From Burkholderiales bacterium (GTDB lineage: Bacteria > Pseudomonadota > Gammaproteobacteria > Burkholderiales > JAEUOS01): a stretch of 42,537 nt of DNA. This document shows positions 1-8,678 of the stretch, piece after piece. The stretch's first letter is position 1. Each line of letters starts with the position of its first letter. The position numbers and the translations under genes were made by a program. The notes under the pieces were generated by a model. That model was not told the DNA's origin. It ran no database searches and worked only from the letters and a program-made list of their open reading frames with translations. The stretch covers positions 1 through 42,537 of the forward strand of contig CANJDH010000037.1 of assembly GCA_947473125.1 (NCBI GenBank). Direction: 5' to 3'.

Positions 1-305
1 AATGCCTCTCGCAGGAGAGGTGCGTCCGGCGTAGGGAAATAGTGGGGGCAGAGCCCCCTTTCCTCGACAATTTCACCTGATTCGTCATCAAATTGACTTC
101 AATTCCCAAACTTATCGCCTCCACCATCACTTGTTCAGTGATTCCTTAGGTGAACCAGGAATAAGGTGAACCAGGCATCGGCTTGCGTCGAAGGTATTCA
201 GCGCAAGTGTGTCAGGCGCGCATGAACGAGTGGTCCGATTATCAAAAAGGAGGGGGCGACGCCATCCCCGGAAAAAGCGGGTGAAGGGCACGCATTTCAA
301 GGCGC
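1..305. other. Intergenic DNA at left edge with two small hairpins
   Basis: No convincing gene is visible. CCTCTC/GAGAGG arms (5-10 and 15-20) and GGGGGC/GCCCCC arms (44-49 and 53-58, loop AGA, followed by TTTCCTC) form two compact hairpins. The second could be a weak rightward terminator of a gene left of the window. The 12-mer AGGTGAACCAGG occurs twice with a 16-bp period (148-159 and 164-175). Short reading frames here lack ribosome sites and recognisable protein features. Confidence 0.5.
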
Positions 306-342
306 AAAAAAAAGGCGCCAGGAGCATGGTGACTCCTGGCGC
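306..342 (-). terminator. Rho-independent terminator of the amidohydrolase gene
   Basis: A perfect 10-bp stem, GCGCCAGGAG (315-324) with CTCCTGGCGC (333-342), encloses an 8-nt loop. On the minus strand it is followed by eight T residues (306-313 complement). It lies 57 bp past the stop of the leftward amidohydrolase gene. Confidence 0.9.
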
Positions 343-399
343 TCTGGCGGCGCCGGCTTGGGGCCGGGCCGAACGGCCCGGTACCCTGCGGCGGGAAAA

Positions 400-1527
400 C
401 TACGACTTGATTTTCAGCAGGCGTGCGGCATTGCCGCCCTGGATCAACTCGCGGTCGGCGCGCGGCAAACGCTTCACCTGCGCGATCAGCCTCAGCGGGT
501 CGTCTTCGCCCATGTCGTAGGGATAATCGGTGCCGAGCACCACGTGGTCGGCGCCGAAGCGGTCGATCAGGCGCTTGAGCATTTCCGGGTCGAACGTGAT
601 CGTGTCGAAGTAGAATTTTTCAAGATACGACGACGGCGGGCGCTTGATCACCGTGCGGCAGTCGGCGCGGGCGCGCCAGGCGTGGTCCATGCGCGCCCAG
701 TAGTGGGCGATGAAGCCGCCGCCGTGCGCCACCACGAACTTGAGCTTCGGATAACGCGCCAGTACCCCGTCGAATATCAGGTGCGATACGGCCACGGTGG
801 AGTCGAGGGGATTGCCGATCACGTTGTTGAAATAGTGGTGCGTGAGGCGATCAGCCTGGGTCCAGCCCAGCGGGTGCATGAAGATCACCACGCCGAGTTC
901 TTCGGCGCGGGCAAAGAACTTGTCGAGCTTCAGGCTCGGGTCGGTCAGGTTCTTGCCGTTGACGCTGGTGCAGATCTCGATGCCGCGCATCCCCAGGGTC
1001 TTGACGCAATACTCGAGTTCGCGGATCGCCAGTTGCGCGTCCTGCAGGGGCACCGAACCCATTGCCACGAACCGGTCCGGCGTGTCGGCGGCGATCTTGG
1101 CGAGGCCGTCATTGACTTCGCGCGCCAGCTCGGCGCCGTAGCCGGGTTCGGTCCAATAAAAGAAATGGTAGGGGGCGGGGCACACCGCCTGGATGTCCAC
1201 GCCCATCCGGTCCATGTCCTTGAGGCGTTCGGTGACGCCGGTCAGTTTCGGCGCGCGCGTCTTCATCTGCTTGACGTTGGTGGCGCGCGTCAGTTCGTCT
1301 GCATAGACCGTGGTCATGTCGTACTGGGCCGGGTTGAGGTGCGCCGTCTTGGCGTTGACCACCGGGTTCAGGTAGTGGCAATGCAGGTCCACCACCTTGG
1401 CCTTGCCGGCACGGCCCTTGGCCACCGGCCGCGACAGGCGTGCAGCGGGTTTGGCCGCGGCGGCGGCACGTGCCGGGGCGTGCTGGTGCAGGGGGTTGGT
1501 ACAAGAGGGGGAACAGGTATAGAACAC
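400..1527 (-). CDS. Amidohydrolase-2 family metal-dependent hydrolase (ACMSD-like)
   Basis: This 375-residue protein belongs to the amidohydrolase-2 / aminocarboxymuconate-semialdehyde decarboxylase-like TIM-barrel superfamily. These are soluble zinc enzymes acting on C-C or C-N bonds of small carboxylic or amide substrates. The first-strand metal motif DLHCH is at about residues 47-51. HGGG-containing and GTDYPYD motifs occur late in the barrel, the latter carrying the usual catalytic Asp. I chose the GTG at 1527 because AAGGAG lies 5 nt upstream. The first 45 residues are Ala/Pro/Lys-rich and look dispensable, so translation could begin later. The gene is divergent from the dehydrogenase at 1679 and ends at a strong terminator. 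Substrate is unknown. Confidence 0.85.
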   Translation of the reverse strand: MFYTCSPSCTNPLHQHAPARAAAAAKPAARLSRPVAKGRAGKAKVVDLHCHYLNPVVNAKTAHLNPAQYDMTTVYADELTRATNVKQMKTRAPKLTGVTERLKDMDRMGVDIQAVCPAPYHFFYWTEPGYGAELAREVNDGLAKIAADTPDRFVAMGSVPLQDAQLAIRELEYCVKTLGMRGIEICTSVNGKNLTDPSLKLDKFFARAEELGVVIFMHPLGWTQADRLTHHYFNNVIGNPLDSTVAVSHLIFDGVLARYPKLKFVVAHGGGFIAHYWARMDHAWRARADCRTVIKRPPSSYLEKFYFDTITFDPEMLKRLIDRFGADHVVLGTDYPYDMGEDDPLRLIAQVKRLPRADRELIQGGNAARLLKIKS

Positions 1528-1584
1528 AAGCGCTCCTTGAAAGGGTTGGCAACGGGACCGCGTGGTCGGGTCGATGACCGTTGT

Positions 1585-1598
1585 TTATCCGATGATAA
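1585..1598. promoter_or_regulatory. Small palindrome between divergent genes
   Basis: TTATC-CGAT-GATAA is a perfect inverted repeat in the 151-bp divergent intergenic space between the amidohydrolase and the dehydrogenase. Similar TTATCG-containing sequences lie upstream of the leftward genes starting at 16068 and 20362. It is a candidate operator; no regulator can be assigned. Confidence 0.4.
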
Positions 1599-1678
1599 CT
1601 TATGGTGTACATTTCGGCGCACGCGTTGCGCTGCGCTTTTATTTTGCGCCGCAACAAATTTGTTTGAGGATGAACGAC

Positions 1679-2578
1679 ATGCATATCGGAATCGCAGGGG
1701 CCGGGAAAATGGGCAGTGCCATCGCCAGGCGCCTCCTCGGGCTGGGGCATCAGGTCAGCGTCTGGAACCGTACGCGCGCCCGTGCCCAGCCGATCCTCGA
1801 ACTCGGCGCCGCCTGGTCGGAATTGGAAGGCTTGCCGGCGAAGGTCGATGCGGTCATCACCATGCTGACCGACGACGCGGCGCTTGACGCGGTGTACGCC
1901 GCGGTCCACGGTAGTGGCGCTGGTTTGCTCGCCGGCGATGTCAAAGGCAGGCTCCTGATCGACATGAGCACGGTGCGGCCCGCCACGCAACAGGCGATCG
2001 GCGCACGGGTTGCGGCTGCCGGCGCCAGCTACGTGGAGTGCCCGGTCGGCGGCAGCGTCGGCCCGGCCCAGGAAGGAAAGTTGCTCGGCTTCGTCGGCGC
2101 GGCTGACGCCGACCTCGCGCGCGCGCGCCCGCTTCTGGATCTGCTGTGCCGGCGCGTCGAGCATGTTGGCTCCCTTGGTGCGGGTGCGACCATGAAGCTG
2201 GCGATCAACTTGCCGCTGATGGTGTACTGGCAGACCCTGGGCGAAGCCTTGTCGCTGATCCAGCCCCTCGGCCTGGACCCGAAGCGCGTGGTCGACATTT
2301 TTTCCGAAACCTCGGGCGGCCCGAACATGCTCAAGGTGCGCGGCCCGATGATCGCGCAGGCGCTGGCCGGTGCGGCCGACGGCAAAGTGACGGTGGATGT
2401 TGCGACCATGCGCAAGGATGTGCGCACCATGCTGGACCAGGCTGCGTTGCAGCAGGTACAGTTGCCGCTCACGGCATTGGCGCTCAGCTGCTTTGACCGT
2501 GCGGCGGGGAAGGGGCTCGATGCCGTCGATTGCACCCAGCTACCGGTATGGTGGTTGAAGGAAGGGGGCAGGGCTTGA
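1679..2578 (+). CDS. NAD(P)-dependent beta-hydroxyacid dehydrogenase (HIBADH-like)
   Basis: The 299-residue protein belongs to the 3-hydroxyisobutyrate / tartronate-semialdehyde / 6-phosphogluconate dehydrogenase superfamily, which oxidises beta-hydroxyacids or reduces the matching semialdehydes. The N-terminal Rossmann motif GIAGAGKMGSAIA is at residues 4-16. A substrate-binding CPVGGSV segment follows, and MKLAINLP carries the expected catalytic Lys. ATG 1679 is preferred because GAGG (1666-1669) sits 9 nt upstream; ATG 1670 in the same frame overlaps that site. It lies 153 bp ahead of the liv-type receptor gene and could be co-transcribed. A second, distant member of this family is at 19370-20362. 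Natural substrate is unknown. Confidence 0.88.
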   Translation: MHIGIAGAGKMGSAIARRLLGLGHQVSVWNRTRARAQPILELGAAWSELEGLPAKVDAVITMLTDDAALDAVYAAVHGSGAGLLAGDVKGRLLIDMSTVRPATQQAIGARVAAAGASYVECPVGGSVGPAQEGKLLGFVGAADADLARARPLLDLLCRRVEHVGSLGAGATMKLAINLPLMVYWQTLGEALSLIQPLGLDPKRVVDIFSETSGGPNMLKVRGPMIAQALAGAADGKVTVDVATMRKDVRTMLDQAALQQVQLPLTALALSCFDRAAGKGLDAVDCTQLPVWWLKEGGRA

Positions 2579-2731
2579 TGCACCTATTCAGGCTCGCGCC
2601 GCCGCAATGCGGCATTCACGCGGCGCTCGAAACCTGCTAACCTTCACAACCTATACAGACCGAAAATGCCGGATCACCCGGCAAGCACGCAAATCAGTGC
2701 CACAGAGTTTGAAACCAAAGGAGATGACAAC

Positions 2732-3997
2732 ATGAAACAAGGCAATCCGAAAAACATTACGCGTCGTGCATTTGTCGGTGCCGCAGTGGCAGCCACTGCA
2801 GTGGCATCCACCGCCACGTTTGCGCAAGGCGCGCCGATCAAGATCGGCCTGTCGATCGCCCAGACCGGCGGCCTCGGTGCCGGCGGCAAGGCCGCGCTGC
2901 TCGGGTTGCAGATGTGGCGCGATGATGTCAACGCCAAGGGCGGCATTCTCGGCCGCAAGGTCGAGCTGATTGTCTATGACGACCAGTCGAACCCGGCCAC
3001 CACCCCCGGCATCTACACCAAGCTGCTCGACGTCGACAAGGTCGACTTGCTGATCGCGCCGTACGGCACCAATCCGACGGCGCCGATCATGCCGCTGGTC
3101 AAGCAGCGCGGCCTGCTCCTGATGGGCAACTTTTCGTTTGAAGTGAACGAGCGCATCCAGCACGACATGTGGTTCAACAATGCGCCGTGGAACGATTCGG
3201 TCACCTGGTTCTCCGGGTTCATGGAAATGGGCATGAAGCGCGGCGCCAAGACCATCGCCTTCCTGGCCGCCGACGCCGAGTTTTCGCAGAGTCTTGCCAC
3301 CGGCGCCAAGAACCTTGCCAAGCACAACGGCCTGAAGACGGTGTATGACCAGAAGTACCCGCCGAACACCAACGAGTTTTCGTCGATGATCCGCTCGATC
3401 AAGGCGTCCAAGCCCGACGTGGTGTTTATTGCCTCCTACCCGAGCGAATCGGTGGCGATCGTGCGCGCCGTCAACGAAATCGGTGTCGGCAGCACGGTCA
3501 AGCTGATCGGCGGCGGCATGGTCGGCCTGCAGTTCGGCCCGATCATGGAGAGCCTCGGTTCGCAGCTCAACGGCTTCGTCAACTACACCTCGTATGCGCC
3601 GGAAAAAACGGTTGAATTTCCGGGCCTGAAGGACTTCCTGTCGCGCTACGCGGTCAAAGCCAAGGTCGAAAAGGTCGATCCGCTGGGTTTCTATTTGCCG
3701 CCCTTCAACTATGCGATTGGCCAGATGCTCGAAGCGGCGATTGTGGCCACCAAGGGCCTGGACCAGAAGGCGCTCGCCAAGTACATGCGCGATACCGAGC
3801 ACAAGACCATCGTCGGCCCGATCAAGTACCAGCGCAACGGCGAATGGGCCAATGCGCGCGTGATGATGGTGCAGTTCACCGGCCTCAAAGACAAGGACAT
3901 GGAGCAGTTCCGCCAGCCGGGCAAGCAGGTGATTTTGTCGCCGGCGCCCTACAAATCGGGCGAACTCAAGTTCCCCTACGAGAAGGCGCGCAACTAG
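2732..3997 (+). CDS. Branched-chain amino acid-type ABC transporter substrate-binding protein
   Basis: This periplasmic type-I receptor (Peripla_BP_6 / LivK-like, 421 residues) delivers substrate to the LivHM-like permeases encoded downstream. The N-terminus (NITRRAFVGAAVAATAVAST, then an A-rich stretch ending FAQG) is a twin-arginine-type signal peptide. That is common for receptors of this group and suggests export in folded form. The mature protein opens with PIKIGLSIAQTGGLG, the usual first strand and ligand loop. ATG 2732 follows AAGGAG by 8 nt. A terminator hairpin directly downstream probably keeps receptor expression above that of the permease genes. Family members bind amino acids, amides, urea or aromatic acids, so the ligand is open. 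Confidence 0.9.
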   Translation: MKQGNPKNITRRAFVGAAVAATAVASTATFAQGAPIKIGLSIAQTGGLGAGGKAALLGLQMWRDDVNAKGGILGRKVELIVYDDQSNPATTPGIYTKLLDVDKVDLLIAPYGTNPTAPIMPLVKQRGLLLMGNFSFEVNERIQHDMWFNNAPWNDSVTWFSGFMEMGMKRGAKTIAFLAADAEFSQSLATGAKNLAKHNGLKTVYDQKYPPNTNEFSSMIRSIKASKPDVVFIASYPSESVAIVRAVNEIGVGSTVKLIGGGMVGLQFGPIMESLGSQLNGFVNYTSYAPEKTVEFPGLKDFLSRYAVKAKVEKVDPLGFYLPPFNYAIGQMLEAAIVATKGLDQKALAKYMRDTEHKTIVGPIKYQRNGEWANARVMMVQFTGLKDKDMEQFRQPGKQVILSPAPYKSGELKFPYEKARN

Positions 3998-4016
3998 GCA
4001 AACCATTGCCTGCCGG

Positions 4017-4047
4017 AGGGGCGCACGTTGCGCCCCTTCACTTTTTA
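4017..4047 (+). terminator. Intra-operon terminator/attenuator after the receptor gene
   Basis: AGGGGCGCA (4017-4025) and TGCGCCCCT (4029-4037) form a perfect 9-bp stem with a 3-nt loop, followed by TCACTTTTTATT. It separates the receptor gene from the permease genes and is likely to cause partial termination, giving excess receptor. Confidence 0.85.
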
Positions 4048-4062
4048 TTGGGTGACTAAAAC

Positions 4063-4938
4063 GTGTTTTCCTGGGATCTGCTGATTGGGGCACTGGTGTT
4101 CGGCCTGCTGCTCGGATGTTTTTATGCGGCGGTGTCGATCGGCCTGTCTTTGTCGTTCGGCCTGCTCGACGTGCCGCACATCGCCCACCCGTCGTTCCTG
4201 GTGGCCGGTGCCTATGCCACCTGGTGGCTGGCCGGGTTTGGCTGGGACCCGATCCTGGCGGGCCTGTTTCTGGCGCCGGTGTTCTTTGTGCTCGGCGTGG
4301 TGATGTACCGGCTCTATTACGCGATGTTCGAGAAGCACGGCAGCGATGCCGGTTTGCGCGGACTAGCCTTTTTCTTCGGTGTTGCGTTCATCATCGAGGT
4401 CTGCCTGATACTGGTGTTCGGGGTCGACCAGCGCCTGGTGGAGGCCGTGTACATCGGCAAGAGCATCGACTTCACCGACGATTTGCGCATCCCGATGCGC
4501 CTGCTGGTGGCGTTCGCTGCCGCCCTGCTGCTGACCATCGGGCTGACCCTGTACCTCGGCAAGACCTACATGGGCCGCGCCATCAAGGCGGTGGCACAGG
4601 ACCAGATCGCGCTGTCCCTGATGGGCGCCGACCCGGTCAAGGTCAAGCAATGGGCATTCGGCATCGCCACGGCAGTGACCGCGATTGCCGGGGCGCTGCT
4701 GATCATCATCGGCCCGGTCGACCCGCAGTTGGGCCGCATCTACATCGGCCGCACTTTTTGCGTGGTGGTGCTGGCGGGCCTGGGCAGTATGAGCGGCACC
4801 CTGGTGGCCGGCCTGATCCTGGGCGTGGCCGAGACCATCGTACTCACATTTTTTGGCGCCTCCTGGGCACCGGCGGTGGCCTTCGGCCTGCTGCTGGTGA
4901 TGCTCGGCGTGCGGCCACAGGGATTGTTTGGAAGATGA
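4063..4938 (+). CDS. livH: LivH-type ABC permease
   Basis: This 291-residue, strongly hydrophobic inner-membrane permease is of the branched-chain amino acid family. It has multiple predicted membrane segments and the family's cytoplasmic coupling-loop region around GRAIKAVAQDQIALSLMGAD. It starts with GTG at 4063, with GGTGA 7 nt upstream. Its stop overlaps the next gene's start as ATGA (4935-4938), so it is translationally coupled to livM. The symbol denotes family only; the substrate may not be a branched-chain amino acid. Confidence 0.9.
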   Translation: MFSWDLLIGALVFGLLLGCFYAAVSIGLSLSFGLLDVPHIAHPSFLVAGAYATWWLAGFGWDPILAGLFLAPVFFVLGVVMYRLYYAMFEKHGSDAGLRGLAFFFGVAFIIEVCLILVFGVDQRLVEAVYIGKSIDFTDDLRIPMRLLVAFAAALLLTIGLTLYLGKTYMGRAIKAVAQDQIALSLMGADPVKVKQWAFGIATAVTAIAGALLIIIGPVDPQLGRIYIGRTFCVVVLAGLGSMSGTLVAGLILGVAETIVLTFFGASWAPAVAFGLLLVMLGVRPQGLFGR

Positions 4939-5933
4939 GCGGGAAGATGAGCAGCATGGGCGGAAATAACCGGATTTTCGTGGGCGGCTGCATCGCGGTC
5001 GTCCTGGCGGCGATCGCACTGATGACAGGCGTCAGGACCGACTATGTCTTCAACGCTTCGTATGTCGTGCTGCAATTCATTGTGCTGGCCAGCGCCTGGA
5101 ACATATTGGGGGGCTACGCCGGGTACGTCAATTTCGGCACCAGTGCATTTTTCGCGATGGGCGGCTATACCGCGCTCTTCATGATCAAGATGTTCAACGC
5201 GCCGCTGCTGGTGCAGATCATTGCCGCCGCGTGTTGCACCGGCGTGCTGGGGCTCGGCATCGGCTTGATTTCACTGCGCTTGCGTGGCATTTTCTTCTCG
5301 ATCGCCACGGTGGCGGTCGCGATCGTGCTCGAGACGGTGATTCTCAATACCGACTATTTCGGCGGCGCCAAGGGCCTGCAGATGATGCGGCCCGAGCCGA
5401 TCGCACCGTTTACCAGCTACGACACGATGCTGTTTTTTGTCATGGTTCTGATGGCCATCTCCGCGGTGGCGATCTCGCGCTACATCGAGCAGTCATGGAT
5501 CGGGCGCGGTTTGCGTGCGATCAAGGACAACGAGGAGGCGGCCGAGTGCGTCGGTGTGCCGACACTGAAGCTCAAGCTGATCGCAACGGTGGTTTCCGGG
5601 GCGCTGATGGGTGCGGCAGGGGCGCCGCTGGTGATGTACATGCGTTTCATCGAGCCGGTGAGCGCGTTCAGCCTCAACTACTCGGTGTCGGCACTGGCGA
5701 TGCCGATCATCGGCGGCACCTCCTCCTGGATCGGTCCGGTGATCGGCGCGCTGCTGCTCGGTTCGGTGCAGCAGATTGTCACCGTGACGATTTCGTCGGA
5801 GCTGAACGTGCTGATCGTCGGCGTGCTGCTGGTATTTTTTGTGGTGGTGGCGCCGGACGGCATCCTCGGCCTGGTGCGCAAGCTGCGCACCAAGAACAGC
5901 GCAAAAGGCGACGCCAAAGGCGGTGCCCAATGA
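4935..5933 (+). CDS. livM: LivM-type ABC permease
   Basis: The second permease of the importer has 332 residues. The hydrophobic N-terminus leads into the conserved WNILGGYAGYVNFGTSAFFA region, and the coupling segment GRGLRAIKDNEEAAECVGVP is typical of LivM. ATG 4935 overlaps the livH stop; an alternative ATG at 4947 has a GGGAAG sequence just upstream. The last 20 residues are Lys-rich and cytoplasmic. The stop overlaps the livG start (5930-5933). It pairs with LivH to form the membrane channel. Confidence 0.9.
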   Translation: MSGKMSSMGGNNRIFVGGCIAVVLAAIALMTGVRTDYVFNASYVVLQFIVLASAWNILGGYAGYVNFGTSAFFAMGGYTALFMIKMFNAPLLVQIIAAACCTGVLGLGIGLISLRLRGIFFSIATVAVAIVLETVILNTDYFGGAKGLQMMRPEPIAPFTSYDTMLFFVMVLMAISAVAISRYIEQSWIGRGLRAIKDNEEAAECVGVPTLKLKLIATVVSGALMGAAGAPLVMYMRFIEPVSAFSLNYSVSALAMPIIGGTSSWIGPVIGALLLGSVQQIVTVTISSELNVLIVGVLLVFFVVVAPDGILGLVRKLRTKNSAKGDAKGGAQ

Positions 5934-6655
5934 GCACGCTACTGTCGATTGCCGGCGTCTCCAAGCATTTTGGCGGCTTCACCGCACTCTCCAACGTCAA
6001 CCTCGACGTGGCGCAGGGCGAGCGCCTCGGCCTGATCGGCCCTAACGGCTCAGGCAAGACGACCCTGATCAACTGCGTCTCAGGGGCGCTAAAAAACGAC
6101 GCCGGGTCGATCACTTTCAAGAACGAAAACCTCAACGGCCTGGCGCCGCACCAGCGCACCCGGCGCGGCATCGCCCGCTCGTTCCAGATCCCGCGCCCGT
6201 TCCATAGCATGACGCCGGTCGAGAATCTGGCCGTGCCGCTCGAATACGTCACCTATCGCGGCGTGGCCCACAAGCACGACATCAAGGGTGAAGCCGAGGC
6301 GATCCTGCGCGACATGGGCCTGGGTGACAAGATGCACGCCGCCTGTGCCGGCCTGTCGCAGGTCGAATTGCGCAAGCTCGAACTGGCGCGCGCCATGGCG
6401 GCGCGCCCGGCGCTGCTGATTTCCGACGAGGCGATGGCCGGCCTGTCGCACGCCGAGGTCGACGAGGTGCTGGCGATCCTGTTCAAACTCTCGGGAACCG
6501 GCATCACCATCATCATGATCGAGCACATCATGCACGCCATCATGCGCTTCTCGGAGCGCGTGGTGTGCCTCGATGCGGGCGAACTGATCGCCGAAGGCGT
6601 GCCGACCGACATTGTGAAAAATCCCGACGTGCAGAGGGCTTATCTTGGCGCTTGA
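5930..6655 (+). CDS. livG: LivG-type ABC transporter ATPase
   Basis: This 241-residue cytoplasmic ATPase energises the importer. Walker A GPNGSGKT is at residues 37-44 and Walker B is LLISDEAMAGLS. The ABC signature is degenerate (LSQVELRKLELARA rather than LSGGQ). Such variants occur in a subgroup of LivG-like ATPases, so this is probably not inactivation. ATG 5930 overlaps the livM stop by 4 bp, and the 3' end overlaps the livF start by 11 bp. It forms a heterodimer with LivF. Confidence 0.9.
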   Translation: MSTLLSIAGVSKHFGGFTALSNVNLDVAQGERLGLIGPNGSGKTTLINCVSGALKNDAGSITFKNENLNGLAPHQRTRRGIARSFQIPRPFHSMTPVENLAVPLEYVTYRGVAHKHDIKGEAEAILRDMGLGDKMHAACAGLSQVELRKLELARAMAARPALLISDEAMAGLSHAEVDEVLAILFKLSGTGITIIMIEHIMHAIMRFSERVVCLDAGELIAEGVPTDIVKNPDVQRAYLGA

Positions 6656-7376
6656 ACTCAACATTTCCGGCGTGGAGGCCGGTTACGGCGCGGTGCGCGC
6701 GCTGCAGGGCGTGTCGCTCAACGTCAAGCAGGGCGAAACGGTGGCGCTGCTCGGCACCAACGGCAACGGCAAGAGCACCCTGATGAAGTGCCTCACCGGG
6801 CTGGTGCGCCCGACGGCCGGAAAAATCACGCTGACGATCGATGGCGTCGAGCACAACCTGATCGGCAAGGGGCCCCAGGAGATCGTCAACCTGGGCGTGG
6901 CGATGGTGGCCGAGGGGCGGCGCCTGTTTCCGCGCCTGACGGTCGAAGAGAACCTGTATCTGGGTGCCTACCGGCCGCTGGCGCGTGCCGACCTGTCGAA
7001 AAACCTCGAATTTTGCTACGCCACGTTTCCGATCCTGAAGCAGCGCAGCAAGCAGCTCGCCGGCAGCATGTCCGGGGGGCAGCAGCAGATGGTGGCGATC
7101 GCGCGTGCGCTGATGTCGGCGCCGAAGCTGCTGCTGGTCGACGAGCCGTCGGTGGGCCTGTCGCCCCTGCTGGTGTCGCAGACCATCGAGAAAATCGGCG
7201 AGCTGAACCGCAAGCACGGCATGACGGTGCTGATGGCCGAGCAGAATTTCCACCAGACCATCAAAATCGCGCACCGCGGCTACGTGCTGGTGCACGGCGA
7301 GATCGCGTTCGAGAGCAGCAACGTCGCCGAACTCGAAAACAACGAGATGGTGAAAAACCTCTACCTCGGCGCCTGA
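6645..7376 (+). CDS. livF: LivF-type ABC transporter ATPase
   Basis: The second ATPase subunit has 243 residues. Walker A GTNGNGKST is at 37-45, the signature MSGGQQQMVAIARAL is clear, and Walker B is LLLVDEPSVGLSP. It starts with TTG at 6645 inside the end of livG, since no ATG fits the conserved N-terminus; the 11-bp overlap implies coupled translation. It ends the five-gene importer operon, converging on the monooxygenase gene with a 125-bp gap that holds no clear T-tailed terminator. Confidence 0.88.
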   Translation: MALELNISGVEAGYGAVRALQGVSLNVKQGETVALLGTNGNGKSTLMKCLTGLVRPTAGKITLTIDGVEHNLIGKGPQEIVNLGVAMVAEGRRLFPRLTVEENLYLGAYRPLARADLSKNLEFCYATFPILKQRSKQLAGSMSGGQQQMVAIARALMSAPKLLLVDEPSVGLSPLLVSQTIEKIGELNRKHGMTVLMAEQNFHQTIKIAHRGYVLVHGEIAFESSNVAELENNEMVKNLYLGA

Positions 7377-7501
7377 TTTTTATCGGCTACCCTGCCGAGA
7401 ACCTCAGTGGCGGCAGGCCGGAAACCATTGGTGTGAGCGAGTCTGCAGCCTTGATGCCATGAAAGCCTTGGTGGGAAAGGTTTTCGGGTCGGCACAACGT
7501 C

Positions 7502-8590
7502 CTATTTCTTGATCGCCGCGTTCAGCGCCGGCATCACCTTCTCGGCCATCAGTTCCATCGAGCGCTTGCCGAGCTTGGCATCCATCCAGTCGATGCCGCA
7601 ATAGAGCAGGGTGCCGAAATCGCCGATCTGCTCGCGGAACGCCAGCAGTTGTTCCGTGACCTGCTCGGGCGTGCCGGCAATCACCAGGTCGTCAACCACG
7701 CCGTCGAGCGTGACCGAGTCATCCGGTGCGTCCTTGGACTTCTTGAACAGGTTGGTGCGCCCGGCCTTGCGCAGCTTGTAAAGGAGCTGCTTGTAATAGA
7801 AGCGATAGGGGCTGTCTTCGCCCTTGCCGTAGCGTTGCGCCACGTCGGCATCGTCGGTGACGAACACGGTCTTGGCAACGCGCCAGTTGGCCGGGTCGGC
7901 CGCGCGGTTGCCCTGCTGGCAGCCGTCCTGATACTTGCCCCAGTGTGACTTGACCCACTGCGGCAACAGGAAGTTGGCCGAGATCGGCTCCCAGCCACGC
8001 GCAGCAGCAGCGCTGACGCCGGCAGAAAACGGCTCGACCGCCGTCACCACAATCGGCGGGTGTGGCCGCTGGAAGGTTTTGAGGATGGTGCCCTGGCCGA
8101 TTTCGGTGATCAGGGTGCGTTCGGTCGAGAGGTTCCAGAACTGGCCCTTGAGGTTGTACGGGGCTTCGCCGGTCCAGAGCGCGATCATGTGGTTGATGCA
8201 CTCGAGGAACATCGCCTTGCGGTCCTTGTCGAGGTTCTCGAACATTTCCATGTCGGAGGGCAGGCCGCCCGGGCTGATGCCTACGATCAGGCGCCCCTCG
8301 AGCATGTTGTCGAGCATCGCCACGTTGGCGGCAAAGGCGGCCGGGTGGCCGTTCGGCAGGTTCAGGGTGCCTGTGCCGAGCTTGATGTTTTTGGTCGCGT
8401 GCACCAGGGTCGAGAGGAACATCAGGCACGAGGGAATCGTCTCGGCGAGGTCGGTGGTGTGCTCGCCGACAAAGGCCTCGGTGTAGCCGAGCCGGTCGGC
8501 CATCAGGATCGCCTCGCGGTCCTCCTTCAGTGTCTCGATGTAGTTGCGTCCCGGCGGGTGCAGCGGCATGGTGAAGTAGCCGAGTTTCAT
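7502..8590 (-). CDS. Luciferase-like (LLM) flavin-dependent monooxygenase
   Basis: This 362-residue TIM-barrel oxidoreductase belongs to the bacterial luciferase family. These enzymes use reduced FMN supplied by a separate flavin reductase to oxygenate small substrates. The start KLGYFTMPLHPPGRNY and the EHTTD and GTGTLNLPNGHP segments match the family core. ATG 8590 is chosen; an in-frame TTG three codons upstream (8599) is less likely because CAGGGG is then too close. It sits alone, read from a TATAAT promoter with an operator-like palindrome. A flavin reductase that could serve it is encoded about 10 kb away (18879-19373), but pairing is only an inference. Substrate is unknown. Confidence 0.85.
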   Translation of the reverse strand: MKLGYFTMPLHPPGRNYIETLKEDREAILMADRLGYTEAFVGEHTTDLAETIPSCLMFLSTLVHATKNIKLGTGTLNLPNGHPAAFAANVAMLDNMLEGRLIVGISPGGLPSDMEMFENLDKDRKAMFLECINHMIALWTGEAPYNLKGQFWNLSTERTLITEIGQGTILKTFQRPHPPIVVTAVEPFSAGVSAAAARGWEPISANFLLPQWVKSHWGKYQDGCQQGNRAADPANWRVAKTVFVTDDADVAQRYGKGEDSPYRFYYKQLLYKLRKAGRTNLFKKSKDAPDDSVTLDGVVDDLVIAGTPEQVTEQLLAFREQIGDFGTLLYCGIDWMDAKLGKRSMELMAEKVMPALNAAIKK

Positions 8591-8609
8591 GGTGTCCAAC
8601 CCCTGAGGT

Positions 8610-8632
8610 AATTTATCAATCTATAAATTATA
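8610..8632 (-). promoter_or_regulatory. Promoter -10 and overlapping operator of the LLM monooxygenase
   Basis: On the minus strand TATAAT (8632-8627) is a consensus -10 element 37 bp before the ATG; a weak CTGAAG lies 18 bp upstream as a possible -35. The perfect inverted repeat AATTTAT (8610-8616) / ATAAATT (8623-8629) with a 6-nt spacer overlaps the -10 and the likely transcription start, as expected for a repressor operator. Confidence 0.6.
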
Positions 8633-8645
8633 CCCGGCTTCAAAC

Positions 8646-8667
8646 GCCCGCTTCAGACCCGCTTCAG
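8646..8667. repeat. Two tandem 11-bp repeats upstream of the LLM promoter
   Basis: CCCGCTTCAGA occurs twice, head to tail, immediately upstream of the -10 region and covering the expected -35 of the leftward monooxygenase gene. The one-helical-turn spacing would put both copies on the same face of the DNA. Confidence 0.55.
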
Positions 8668-8678
8668 ACCTCGCCGCC

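Noticed and set aside
127-327. Small minus-strand frame at the left edge
   Set aside because: No ribosome site, Cys/Arg-rich composition and overlap with the amidohydrolase terminator.
358-1887. Long open frame on the plus strand opposite the amidohydrolase gene
   Set aside because: It is antisense to a gene with clear motifs, is Arg/His/Gly-rich as expected from reverse reading of GC-rich codons, and shows no family features. Similar long antisense frames at 2651-4093, 8859-9863, 9873-11255, 14134-15660 and 21838-23457 were dropped for the same reason.
5930-6655. LivG inactivation because the ABC signature is LSQVE instead of LSGGQ
   Set aside because: Walker A and B are intact and LivG-like ATPases with similarly degenerate signatures exist, so loss of function is not supported.
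7377-7501. Terminator between livF and the LLM gene
   Set aside because: CCTGCCG and CGGCAGG could pair across a 13-nt loop, but no T run follows on either strand.
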